NCBI RefSeq assembly: GCF_002335745.1
Contig: NZ_NIST01000001.1
Location: 1,230,178-1,294,177, forward strand
Direction: 5' to 3'
Source of the DNA: Evansella halocellulosilytica
GTDB lineage: Bacteria > Bacillota > Bacilli > Bacillales > Salisediminibacteriaceae
Length of the DNA: 64,000 nucleotides
Shown: positions 17,132-26,148 of the stretch, piece by piece
Layout: each line of letters starts with the position of its first letter
Position numbering within the stretch: the stretch's first letter is position 1
Position numbers and translations under genes: made by a program
The notes under the pieces: model-generated
Told to the model about the DNA's origin: nothing
Database searches by the model: none
The model's input: only the letters and a program-made list of their open reading frames with translations

Positions 17132-18091
17132 ATGATGAAAATATGGTTAAATCAAGTATTTATTGTAGTGCAGTACGTTTTATTATGTTTATCTGTTATA
17201 TTGCTTGTACATATTCCAAGAGGTGTTCAGTTTATCCCGCACGATTACCATGTAGAACGAAATTATGATTGGCGTATCGAGGAATATTTAGAAAATCTTC
17301 GTGTTTATTTCTCTAATCTATTTCTGCGCGGGAGTCTTGGAGAAAATATATACGGAAATCCTGTTTTTGAAGATGTAGTCATCTACTTTTTTCAAAGGAG
17401 TTTGCCAATTATAATCGTGACCTTTCTAATCGCTGCTTTATTTGGTGCAATGATCGGGACAGTCCTTTATAAATTAAAAGATAAAATAACGGGTCAAATT
17501 TTATCGTGGATAACATGGTCAGGACAGGTTTTGCCAGATTTCTTTTTTTACTTCGGGTTTCAACTTTTATTATTTACATTGTTCCGGTGGGGATTCCCAT
17601 CTTTTTCGATCTATGGTTTTCACGGAATACATAGCTACGTGATGGCCGTACTTTTATTAGGAATGTTCCCTTCAGTTTATTTAGCCGTTATTGTCAAACA
17701 TTATCTTGAAGATGAACATAAGAAGAAGTACGTTGAAACAGCACATAGTAAAGGATTAAGTAAAATAGTTGTTTTAATGAAGCATCAGTGGAAAAATATA
17801 GTGAGCCGGATTATCACACATATGCATCCAGTTATGCTCATGATCGTCAGCAATCTGTTGATCTATGAATATTTATTTTATTTAAATGGCGCTGCGATGA
17901 GAAGCTATCTTGCGCTGGGGTTTCATGGAGCTTCGAACCAAGGGAGCTATCGTTCGATCGTATCTGACAATGTGTTTGAGCCAGAAGTTATCATAGCATT
18001 ATTTACATGTTTTATTATCTTGATCTACCTTGCTCATTTGAGTCAAGTTCTCGTTAAAAGAACACTCATGAAAGGGGGAGATCAAGGGTGA
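17132..18091 (+). CDS. DppB/OppB-type ABC transporter permease
   Basis: A 319-residue permease with about six helices and the long N-terminal extracytoplasmic region typical of peptide/nickel transporter permeases. The EAA-like loop is YVETAHSKGLSKIVVLMKHQWKN near residue 200-222. It overlaps the next permease gene by four bases. No binding protein or ATPase gene is adjacent, so it must use components from elsewhere. An ATG-ATG pair makes the exact start ambiguous by one codon. Substrate unknown. Confidence 0.8.
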   Translation: MMKIWLNQVFIVVQYVLLCLSVILLVHIPRGVQFIPHDYHVERNYDWRIEEYLENLRVYFSNLFLRGSLGENIYGNPVFEDVVIYFFQRSLPIIIVTFLIAALFGAMIGTVLYKLKDKITGQILSWITWSGQVLPDFFFYFGFQLLLFTLFRWGFPSFSIYGFHGIHSYVMAVLLLGMFPSVYLAVIVKHYLEDEHKKKYVETAHSKGLSKIVVLMKHQWKNIVSRIITHMHPVMLMIVSNLLIYEYLFYLNGAAMRSYLALGFHGASNQGSYRSIVSDNVFEPEVIIALFTCFIILIYLAHLSQVLVKRTLMKGGDQG

Positions 18092-18969
18092 GACCTTTAT
18101 ATATCGTGTCGTTAAGTTTAATCGCTGTACTACTGTTCGCCTGCATGATTGTGCCGTTTTTTCTACCAGCTGAAATGGAAAAGGTTGTTTTTATCGATAT
18201 GGAAGACGGGAGCAGGTTGTTTCCACCGATACCGCCATCAAATGAATACCTTTTAGGGACAGATGAATTTGGTCAAGACCTGCTCCATCAAGTACTTTTA
18301 TTTGGGCGTAATACATTGCTGCTCGTTTTTGCGATTACCTTTTTTCGCTTCGTTCTTTCAAGCGTCATTAGTTATTTTGTTGGGAAGAAAGGCACTGTAA
18401 GCTATTGGATAACCGAGAAAATGAATCACTATTTGTCAGGCTTGCCGGTACTTTTGCTTGCGATTTTATTTATGAATCTACCGATTATTGAAGCAGCAAC
18501 TTTTAGAACATTTTATATTGTCTTCTTTCTAATCATAATCGAATGCGGAAGACTTTCATTTTTATTATCACAAGAATGGCATCATTTAAGAAGAGAACCT
18601 TTTTACGAGGCTTCAATTATGACCGGTTCTGACTCCTGGTTCCGGTTAGGAAAATATGATCTTCGCCATGTCGGTCCAACGATGACGGTGATGTTTTTTC
18701 AGGAATTAGCGAAGGTGATGCTCTTAATCGGCCAATTAGGCTTTCTTTCAATGTTTATTTCTCAACAGTGGTTCACAATGGATGGAGGTCCCGTCGAAGT
18801 TCAAAATACATTTGGTACGTGGGGAAGTATGTTGAGTGATACGCGGCAATATATTCGAGATGAACCTTGGATTCCTCTCGTTCCTATTGTAGCGATTACA
18901 TTAGCGATGTTTACGTTCCATCATTGTGCATTATCGCTAAAAACATATTTTCAAAAATTTCAACGTTAG
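18088..18969 (+). CDS. DppC/OppC-type ABC transporter permease
   Basis: A 293-residue partner permease. The N-terminal stretch YLLGTDEFGQDLLHQVLLFGRNTLL matches the conserved LGTDxxGRDxxSRxxxGxRxSL signature of DppC-type permeases, with several substitutions. The EAA loop is FYEASIMTGSDSWFRLGKYDL. GTG start overlapping the upstream stop, AGGGGGAG before it. The drift from the consensus (Q for R, H for S) and the missing partners suggest a divergent or specialised importer. Confidence 0.78.
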   Translation: MRPLYIVSLSLIAVLLFACMIVPFFLPAEMEKVVFIDMEDGSRLFPPIPPSNEYLLGTDEFGQDLLHQVLLFGRNTLLLVFAITFFRFVLSSVISYFVGKKGTVSYWITEKMNHYLSGLPVLLLAILFMNLPIIEAATFRTFYIVFFLIIIECGRLSFLLSQEWHHLRREPFYEASIMTGSDSWFRLGKYDLRHVGPTMTVMFFQELAKVMLLIGQLGFLSMFISQQWFTMDGGPVEVQNTFGTWGSMLSDTRQYIRDEPWIPLVPIVAITLAMFTFHHCALSLKTYFQKFQR

Positions 18970-18982
18970 TATGTATAAGTGA

Positions 18983-19014
18983 AATGAAGGGTGCATCGTA
19001 ACCCTTCATTTTTT
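18983..19014 (+). terminator. Terminator of the permease operon
   Basis: AATGAAGGGT...ACCCTTCATT stem and an eight-T tail, 14 bases after the stop. Confidence 0.9.
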
Positions 19015-19291
19015 TTCATGTTTTTTCTCTTCAAGGTACATATTAACGAAAGTGGTAAAAAACAAGTAAATATTTTAAGATAGAATGAAACCAATCTCCA
19101 TTGAGGTGCGTATATACGGAATAGTTCATTATTATATAGAGTTTTAATGGGTAATATATTGTTTTGTAAGGTGTAACTCGTTAGGTGAACAGTGGAGTTG
19201 TGTAGATATTTGTCATCTGCAAAACAAAGAGATATAATTTTCTAAGAAAATATTATGAAGACATTAACATCATGTTACAGGTGGTTGAAAA
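19015..19291. other. Intergenic leader of the YhgE-like gene
   Basis: About 275 AT-rich bases with no open frame worth calling. It must contain the promoter of the following gene, but no clear -35/-10 pair stands out. Confidence 0.4.
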
Positions 19292-21970
19292 ATGAAGAAT
19301 GCTGGGAAGATTTTTATACAAGATTTAAAAAATATTAAAAGGGTTCCCTTAGTTGGGATCTTACTAATCGGTTTGGCGATATTGCCATCCCTTTATGCTT
19401 GGTTTAATTTAAGTGCATCTTGGGATCCATACGCGAATACACAAGGGGTTCAAGTTGCTGTCGTAAATGAAGACGTCGGTACAGAAATTGACGGGCATCA
19501 AGTCAATATTGGTGAGGAACTTGTTGAAAACCTCATGGAAAATGAAAATTTAGGATGGCAGTTTGTTGACAGACAACAAGCTGAACAAGGTGTCAAATAC
19601 GGTGATTATTACGCCAGTATTTTTATTAGTTCATCGTTTTCGGAAGACTTGGCAAGTGTCATAGAAGGAGAGCCGATATCTTCTGAAGTACATTATCAAG
19701 TAAATGAAAAGATCAATGCGATTGCTCCGAAAATGACATCAGCAGGAGCGACAACGATCGTCAAGGAAATAAATGATCAGTTTGTCGAAGAGACTTCAAA
19801 AGCTTTATTTCAAGAATTTGATCATATTGGGCTTCAGCTTGAAGAAGAGCTGCCCACGATTCGTCATATGAAGCAAGTCGTTTTTGAGTTGGAAGAACGT
19901 TTTCCACAAATCAACGAATTTGCTGAAATGGTGATTCATATTGATGATAACTGGGACCAAGTGGATGAACGAGTACAGCAATTTTTAGATTTAGAAGAGT
20001 TAATTCCTCAAGTTCGAGATGGTGCGAATCAAATCCTTTACCTTGAAAGTCATATGTCTGATATTAATGAGTTAGGTGAAGGTGTACTCGAGCTAGAGCA
20101 AGCGATTCCGGAGATTGAAGCTGCAGCTGAAGAAATGGGGAGAATCAATGAACACTTTTCTCAAATTGCTGAAATGCTTGAGGAAGCCTTGGAAGGAGCA
20201 ATAAGTGCTCAAGAGACGATTCAAGCAGCTCAAGATATTCTTCCAGCTATTGAGGAGCGTACAGCCTCAGCAGAAGAGTATATGGAAGCTCTCATGATAT
20301 TTATTGATGAAGCAGAGGGAGCAGCCGACCCTGTATTACAATCTGTTACACAGCAAGTACTCTTTGCTAATCAAGCAGCTGCTGCAGCGGATGAAGTGTT
20401 ATCGTTACTTGAAGATGAGGCAACACATGAGGAGGCTGCTGAGTCTTTAAAACGTATTGACACACAGTTAGCTTCACACGTGAGGATGCTTGAAAATGCC
20501 ATTGAAATGTATACGATTCTTTATGAACATTCAGGCGATGATCAGTTACTTACAGTCATTGATCAATTAACGAGAGCAAAAGATAACCTAGAACTATTGC
20601 AAAGTGAATTGAATGTACTCGTCCAATCACTTGAAGCGGGTGAAACGCTTGGATCTGAACAAGTAACTGCACTTCGTGAGCGTGCTCAAGCTGCTGAACG
20701 AGCAACGAATGAACTTTATCATTTCTTACATGGTGAAGGGTCTGAGATCATTTCCAGCGCACTCGATGCTCTTGAAGCCGAGCTTGAGGATGCAGGCGGT
20801 TCAATGGCTGATACTTACGAAAGCTTACAAGCAATTGAGGATGTTTTACTAAATGCTGAGGAAATTGTCGGTACAGGGGAAGAGACGATCCGTGAGTTGA
20901 TCGATCGATTTCCAGAGATTGAAGACAGAATTGATGAGCTTGTAATGCGCGTTCAAGATGATTTACCAACTGTTATTCAGACGATTGAACGAGCAGCTGA
21001 TTTTATCCGGGATGACTTACCTGGGATTGAAGAGCGGGTTTCTACAGTTGCTGATTTTATTAGAGAAGATCTTCCTCAAATAGAAGAAGAGTATGGGAGA
21101 CTTTCTGATCTACTTGAAGAAAACTTGCCTGAGATTGAACAGTCTGTAAGGGATTTGGCACAATTTGCTCGTGAGCAAATGCCAGAGATTGAAGAAAACC
21201 TGGGGGATGCTGCTGACAGAATACGTGAGCTTGAAGAAGAGGACCGCTTAAATGAACTCATAGCAGTTCTGAGAAATGACCTTGATCAGGAAAGTGAATT
21301 TTTTGCTAGTCCAGTAAACTTGATCGAGGAAGAGCTGTATCCAATCCCGAATTACGGTTCAGCTAATGCTCCGTTTTATACGGTGTTAAGCTTATGGGTC
21401 GGTGCACTATTATTATCAAACTTAATTACGACGAATGTTCATGCTGCTGACCGAAGACCTGAATATACGTTACGTGACATTTATTTAGGAAGAATGATTT
21501 TGTTCCTAATCGTCGGTATTTTGCAAGGGCTTATTGTAAGCATCGGCAACTTATTGTTGTTAGGCGTCTATGCTGCTAATCCGTTGTTATTTATCCTCTT
21601 TACTGTCATTGTATCAATCGTCTTTATGACGATCGTGTATACGTTGGCGTCACTGCTCGGAAATATCGGGAAAGCCTTAGCGATCGTCCTGCTCGTGCTT
21701 CAATTATCAGGAGCCGGAGGAACATTCCCGATCGAGGTGGCACCGCCATTTTTCCAAGCGATCAACCCTTACTTACCATTTACGTATGCGATTAACTTAC
21801 TTCGAGAAGCGGTTGGTGGTGTGATTCCATCTTTAGCTTGGATAAATATATTCGTATTACTCGGATTTTGGCTGGTCGCAATTGCGCTAGGTTTGTTGTT
21901 AAAAGCGAAGTTGTCTGCTAGGATTGAAGAAACAGCAGAGAAATCAAAATCAAGCCGTTTAGTTGAATAA
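19292..21970 (+). CDS. YhgE/Pip-family membrane protein with long repeat-built ectodomain
   Basis: An 892-residue protein. An N-terminal helix (about 20-42) leads into the YhgE/Pip domain (VAVVNEDVG, GDYYASIFI). A long helical extracytoplasmic region follows, and about six C-terminal helices (680-870) form an ABC-2-like membrane domain. The family includes phage receptor YueB, Pip and YhgE. The ectodomain is built from repeats: about seven units of 17 residues with P/S-x-I at 188-306, and six exact 18-residue units at 538-645 such as DDLPGIEERVSTVADFIR. B. subtilis YhgE is about 775 residues. Role in export or envelope integrity is not established. Confidence 0.85.
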   Translation: MKNAGKIFIQDLKNIKRVPLVGILLIGLAILPSLYAWFNLSASWDPYANTQGVQVAVVNEDVGTEIDGHQVNIGEELVENLMENENLGWQFVDRQQAEQGVKYGDYYASIFISSSFSEDLASVIEGEPISSEVHYQVNEKINAIAPKMTSAGATTIVKEINDQFVEETSKALFQEFDHIGLQLEEELPTIRHMKQVVFELEERFPQINEFAEMVIHIDDNWDQVDERVQQFLDLEELIPQVRDGANQILYLESHMSDINELGEGVLELEQAIPEIEAAAEEMGRINEHFSQIAEMLEEALEGAISAQETIQAAQDILPAIEERTASAEEYMEALMIFIDEAEGAADPVLQSVTQQVLFANQAAAAADEVLSLLEDEATHEEAAESLKRIDTQLASHVRMLENAIEMYTILYEHSGDDQLLTVIDQLTRAKDNLELLQSELNVLVQSLEAGETLGSEQVTALRERAQAAERATNELYHFLHGEGSEIISSALDALEAELEDAGGSMADTYESLQAIEDVLLNAEEIVGTGEETIRELIDRFPEIEDRIDELVMRVQDDLPTVIQTIERAADFIRDDLPGIEERVSTVADFIREDLPQIEEEYGRLSDLLEENLPEIEQSVRDLAQFAREQMPEIEENLGDAADRIRELEEEDRLNELIAVLRNDLDQESEFFASPVNLIEEELYPIPNYGSANAPFYTVLSLWVGALLLSNLITTNVHAADRRPEYTLRDIYLGRMILFLIVGILQGLIVSIGNLLLLGVYAANPLLFILFTVIVSIVFMTIVYTLASLLGNIGKALAIVLLVLQLSGAGGTFPIEVAPPFFQAINPYLPFTYAINLLREAVGGVIPSLAWINIFVLLGFWLVAIALGLLLKAKLSARIEETAEKSKSSRLVE

Positions 21971-21978
21971 ATACAGAA

Positions 21979-22014
21979 GCGGGAACCGTCCTTAAGAGGG
22001 ACAGTTCCCTATTT
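21979..22014 (+). terminator. Terminator of the YhgE-like gene
   Basis: GGGAAC.GTCC...GGGAC.GTTCCC stem with a T-rich tail (TATTTTTAT). Confidence 0.75.
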
Positions 22015-22117
22015 TTATGTGTAAAGGCAAGTTAGCGTGTTGACAGGTTTAGTGATGAAGGAAATATGAATAAAGGGGGGGATGGATCAATACTTATAAT
22101 TAAAAAAGGGGGAGCTC

Positions 22118-23614
22118 ATGGCTGTTATAAATAGATTTTCTTCATGGAGAAATATGCCTTCTAATAATAACGATGGAGAGATGCTCGGTGTGTTGAAAAA
22201 AGGACTACCTAAAACTCAGTCTCCAAAACATGTATTAATTCTTGGGGCAGGAATGGCAGGCCTTGTCGCTGGATATTTATTAAAACAGGCGGGCCATTCG
22301 ATCAGTATTATCGAAGGAAATACAAGAATTGGAGGACGTGTTTATACTGTAAGAGCCCCATTTTCAAACAGAAATTACTTTGAAGCAGGAGCAATGAGAA
22401 TTCCAGGTCATCACCGTTTAACGATGGAGCTCATCCGGCAATTTGGTTTATCCGTAATTCCATTTATCGGAAGTACGGAAAATGATTTAATTTTTGTAAA
22501 CGATCAGTTAGTTAGAAGATATCAGTATGAGGAGAACCCTCGTATATTAAGATTTCCTCTACCTGAGCATGAAGCAGACAAAACAGCATTTCAGCTTCTT
22601 GAAACAGCACTCCAGCCATTTATTGATCTATATAGGAATGTTTCAGAGATCGATCGAAATATACTTATCGAGAGGTTCGATCAATATTCGTTTGGCTCGT
22701 TTTTGAGGGAAAATCCTTTAGCAAGGCCATTATCAAGTGAGGCAATATATAAAATTGAAGTGATTTTAGGTATTGAAGGGTTTCCGGAATTATCGTTTAT
22801 TGATATTTTTAGAAATGTTATTGATACAATCTTTCGTGAGGACATTCAGTTTTATGAAATTTTAGGAGGAAATGACCAGCTACCGAAGTCATTTTTACCT
22901 TTTCTTCGTGAAAATATTTATTATGATCAAACTGTTCAACGAATTGAACAGTCCCCAACAAGTGTTGAAGTCATTACAAAGAGCAGTGGGCGTCAAATAG
23001 AAGCTACTTTTTCTGGAGATACGGTGATTACGACGATTCCATTTTCCGCTTTTCAATTTGTTAATATCGTCCCGTATGAGTCAGTATCCTTTTTAAAAAG
23101 AGAGGTCATAAAAAAGCTTCATTATGTTTCAGCAATGAAAATAGGGTTGGAATTTGAAGAAAAGTTTTGGGAAGAACTTAGCATACGTGGTGGTAGTCTC
23201 ATTACTGACCTCCCTATTAAAACAATGTATTATCCGAGCCATAACATTGGAGATCCTGGATCTGACATTATACTTGGTAGCTACACTTGGGGGGATAATG
23301 CAAGGGTTTGGGAGCCGTTATCAGAGGAAGAGAGAATTACACAAGCACTTAGATATTTAACAGAGATATATGGAGAATCGGTATTAGAGTACTTTTTAGA
23401 AGGGATGTCGTTCAGTTGGGGAAACAATCCTTTTTCTGCTGGATGCTTTTCACTTTATGCACCTTATCAAGTTACTCGATATGAGGACATTATTAAGAAA
23501 CCAGAGGGGCTTTTACACTTTGCTGGAGAGCATACATCTGAAATGCATGGATGGATCGAAGGAGCTGTGGAATCAGGTATAAGAGCTGCAATTGAAGTGA
23601 ACGAGAGAAGATAG
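22118..23614 (+). CDS. Flavin monoamine oxidase / L-amino-acid oxidase-like
   Basis: A 498-residue FAD enzyme of the amine oxidase superfamily. The Rossmann dinucleotide motif is LILGAGMAGLVAGYLL near residue 41, followed by the GG-motif RIGGRVYT, and the C-terminal FAD-contact segment is FAGEHTSEMHGWIEGAVESG near residue 470. It would oxidise an amine or amino acid to the imine with hydrogen peroxide as by-product. A YobN-like role is plausible. AAAGGGGGAG precedes the ATG. No signal peptide, so probably cytoplasmic. Confidence 0.85.
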   Translation: MAVINRFSSWRNMPSNNNDGEMLGVLKKGLPKTQSPKHVLILGAGMAGLVAGYLLKQAGHSISIIEGNTRIGGRVYTVRAPFSNRNYFEAGAMRIPGHHRLTMELIRQFGLSVIPFIGSTENDLIFVNDQLVRRYQYEENPRILRFPLPEHEADKTAFQLLETALQPFIDLYRNVSEIDRNILIERFDQYSFGSFLRENPLARPLSSEAIYKIEVILGIEGFPELSFIDIFRNVIDTIFREDIQFYEILGGNDQLPKSFLPFLRENIYYDQTVQRIEQSPTSVEVITKSSGRQIEATFSGDTVITTIPFSAFQFVNIVPYESVSFLKREVIKKLHYVSAMKIGLEFEEKFWEELSIRGGSLITDLPIKTMYYPSHNIGDPGSDIILGSYTWGDNARVWEPLSEEERITQALRYLTEIYGESVLEYFLEGMSFSWGNNPFSAGCFSLYAPYQVTRYEDIIKKPEGLLHFAGEHTSEMHGWIEGAVESGIRAAIEVNERR

Positions 23615-23713
23615 TAGGTATGTAAAAGATGAAAAAATGAACAACCTAACCGTATTGAATTTTTCCTTAAATACTTCTAGTATAGTGATAACGTTTATGG
23701 TTAGGGGGCAAAC

Positions 23714-24634
23714 TTGTTGAAAGTAACCTTTCTAGGTACTTGTGCCGGAGTACCTGCTAAACACCGCAATGTGTCCTCTCTAGCATTGCACTTAGAAAAT
23801 AAAAAGAATACGACATGGCTGTTTGACTGTGGAGAGGCGACACAGCATCAAATTTTATATACTTCCATTAAACTGCGAAAAATCGAAAAAATATTCATTA
23901 CTCATTTACATGGGGATCATATTTTTGGTTTGCCTGGTCTGTTAGGCAGTCGTTCTTTCCAAGGAGCTGAATCAACGCTAACGATCTATGGACCAACAGG
24001 ATTGAAAGATTTTGTTGATACAGCTCTAAAGGTTTCTGGAACATACTTAAAGTATCCTTTGGAAATGATCGAGCATGACGAAGAAGGCACGTTGTTTCAT
24101 GACTCAAATTGGAGAGTGAAAACAGCACCACTTATTCACGGGCTGCCATGCTATGGATACAGAATTGAACAAAAGGATTTACCTGGTCCATTATTGATGG
24201 ATAAAGTACACGAGTATGGAATTCCTGAAGGTCCCATCTTAAAACAATTAAAAAATGGAGAACGCGTTCAATTAGCAAATGGAACTGTTGTAAATGGCGA
24301 GGATTTTATCGGACCACCGAAAAAAGGGAAGGTCGTTGCCGTTCTTGGAGATACTCGTTACTCAGAAAACGCAATTAAGTTAGCAAAAGGAGCAGATACT
24401 CTTATTCATGAAGCAACGTTTGCTGCTGGAGAAGAAAATTTGGCTAAAGAGTATTTTCATTCGACGACCTTACAAGCAGCCGATATAGCCCAAAAAGCAG
24501 GAGCTAATCAGCTTATTTTAAATCATATAAGCTCCCGTTATCAAAAAGATGAGTCCGAAAACCTTGCTTCACAAGCAAAGCGCGTTTTTTCCAACACGTA
24601 CATAGCAGAAGACTTAAGTCATTTTCAAATATAG
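23714..24634 (+). CDS. rnz: Ribonuclease Z (tRNA 3' endonuclease)
   Basis: A 306-residue metallo-beta-lactamase-fold nuclease that trims tRNA precursors lacking an encoded CCA. The zinc motif [15 protein letters not shown] is near residue 62, with further metal residues in [22 protein letters not shown] and NHISSRY. Length matches the bacillus enzyme. Two adjacent TTG codons (23714, 23717) could start it, both after AGGGGG. Monocistronic. Confidence 0.95.
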   Translation: MLKVTFLGTCAGVPAKHRNVSSLALHLENKKNTTWLFDCGEATQHQILYTSIKLRKIEKIFITHLHGDHIFGLPGLLGSRSFQGAESTLTIYGPTGLKDFVDTALKVSGTYLKYPLEMIEHDEEGTLFHDSNWRVKTAPLIHGLPCYGYRIEQKDLPGPLLMDKVHEYGIPEGPILKQLKNGERVQLANGTVVNGEDFIGPPKKGKVVAVLGDTRYSENAIKLAKGADTLIHEATFAAGEENLAKEYFHSTTLQAADIAQKAGANQLILNHISSRYQKDESENLASQAKRVFSNTYIAEDLSHFQI

Positions 24635-24729
24635 TGAGTGACTGCCAATATTGTAAGTGCGAGAGATGAACGGGAAGCCGCTCCCTTAAGTAACTTAATT
24701 ACGAAATACGTTCACGTGAAGGGAGTAGG

Positions 24730-25668
24730 CTATGTGGCAGATTCAATCATTTTTATGCGCTGATGTGCAATGTCTTCGATCTTTGCAGTGATTTCTTCTA
24801 TGTCGCTCTTTAGTTTTAACATCATAGCAGACACTTCACTTTTAGCCTTTTCTACTTGATCAAGGGAGTCATTGATTTTCCCGTGAACCATCCAATCAAC
24901 AATGAGACTGTTGAAAAAGTAATCTGCAAATGTGAGGAAATTTCCCATATTTAATTTTGCGTTAAAGTGATCTTCTATATCTTTTAACTCATCTTGGAAG
25001 TGGCGGAGCTCCTTTTGGGCTTCATGAATATCGTTTTTGGCCGTATCAAGGTGGCTATGTTTTACGGCTGTCGTAATCATCCCGCCGCCAAACAGATCAA
25101 CGGTTGACCAGTTTTTAGCCTTACTTAGCGATTGAATCGCAAGATCTACTTTATTGTCTGCTATTAAGCCAGCCTCGATTGCTTCTTCGTACTCGTTTTT
25201 CATCGCTTTTAGCTCAGCTTCTTGTTCCGTTAATTCATAAAGTTCATGACTCCAATACGATTGCTGATCGTGTATGAGTTTTTCCTTTTCTTCAAGAAGG
25301 TGATGATATTCAGCTTCATACCCTGTGAATGTTGCGAGCAGTCCGTTATACTCTGCAATTTCTTTTTGCAAATCTTCAACGGTTTCTTTAGCCTCACTAT
25401 ATTTTAATTTTACTTCTGCTACTTCTTGCTTTTCTTTGTCGATTTTTTCGAGTTTTTTACCTGTAATCGAATAAAAAATATTTGTTAATGTAAAATTTTC
25501 AAGCCGCTCAACATCTTCTTTTTCTTTTTCGAGTTGGAGCTTAAAGTCATGAAGCCGTTCCTCTTCAAGGGAAAGGAGCAGTTTCGAGCGATCTATATGA
25601 TCTTGCCACTTTTGATGTTTTCTCATACGTTCTTTCAAATCTTTTAAACGATCGTTTAAGTCTTTCAT
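24730..25668 (-). CDS. Coiled-coil protein of unknown function
   Basis: A 312-residue, highly charged and almost fully helical protein. Strong coiled-coil stretches lie at about 1-65, 75-160 and 195-310. They are interrupted by the short hydrophobic segments FTLTNIFYSITG and VDLFGGGMITTAVKHSHLD, and by a hydrophobic patch near residue 250 (FLTFADYFFNSLIVDWMV). No signal peptide. GGGGGG precedes the ATG. I do not recognise a family with known function; it may associate with a membrane or scaffold. Confidence 0.65.
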   Translation of the reverse strand: MKDLNDRLKDLKERMRKHQKWQDHIDRSKLLLSLEEERLHDFKLQLEKEKEDVERLENFTLTNIFYSITGKKLEKIDKEKQEVAEVKLKYSEAKETVEDLQKEIAEYNGLLATFTGYEAEYHHLLEEKEKLIHDQQSYWSHELYELTEQEAELKAMKNEYEEAIEAGLIADNKVDLAIQSLSKAKNWSTVDLFGGGMITTAVKHSHLDTAKNDIHEAQKELRHFQDELKDIEDHFNAKLNMGNFLTFADYFFNSLIVDWMVHGKINDSLDQVEKAKSEVSAMMLKLKSDIEEITAKIEDIAHQRIKMIESAT

Positions 25669-26148
25669 TATCGTTTTCCCCCCTCAGTCATATATACGGC
25701 CACTTTCATAAGCGGTTTCACCTTAAAGGTATTTTCTATATTTAATTTGATCATAACAAATGCATGAAAGAGAATCATTCATACGACAAAGAAAATCCGA
25801 AGCTTATATGTGTACGCCTCGGATTACTTATTTAAGGAATGTCTGTAAGCACTGTCTACGTTTATTCTTTTAGTTTATAAATAATATGATCTAATTCTTT
25901 CGTTAAAGCGCTTAATTTTTTAATATAGAGAAAAGTTAACCAATCTGCAAACGTCCTCAGCATAATACGGAGAACAAAGTTTACTAAAAAACATTAATTA
26001 AAAGTGACGGATAATATTCATAAGTATTTTAGTTTATAAGCTTATAACATTGAAAACTTTATCATTTGCATGAATGTTGTAAATTGAAAGGGAGGTGGAA
26101 ATTTGAATAAATCTGCCCTATTTCAGTCTGCTTAAAAGGAGGAAAAGA
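25669..26148. other. Intergenic region upstream of the UvrA paralogue
   Basis: About 480 bases. It holds a possible hairpin (TCCGA...TCGGA near 25797-25826) and a 33-codon minus-strand frame at 25862-25963 with no ribosome binding site, which I do not call. The right part is AT-rich and should carry the promoter of the next gene. Confidence 0.45.

Noticed and set aside
25862..25963. 33-codon minus-strand frame (MLRTFADWLTFLYIKK..)
   Set aside because: No Shine-Dalgarno sequence and no recognisable relatives; likely chance.
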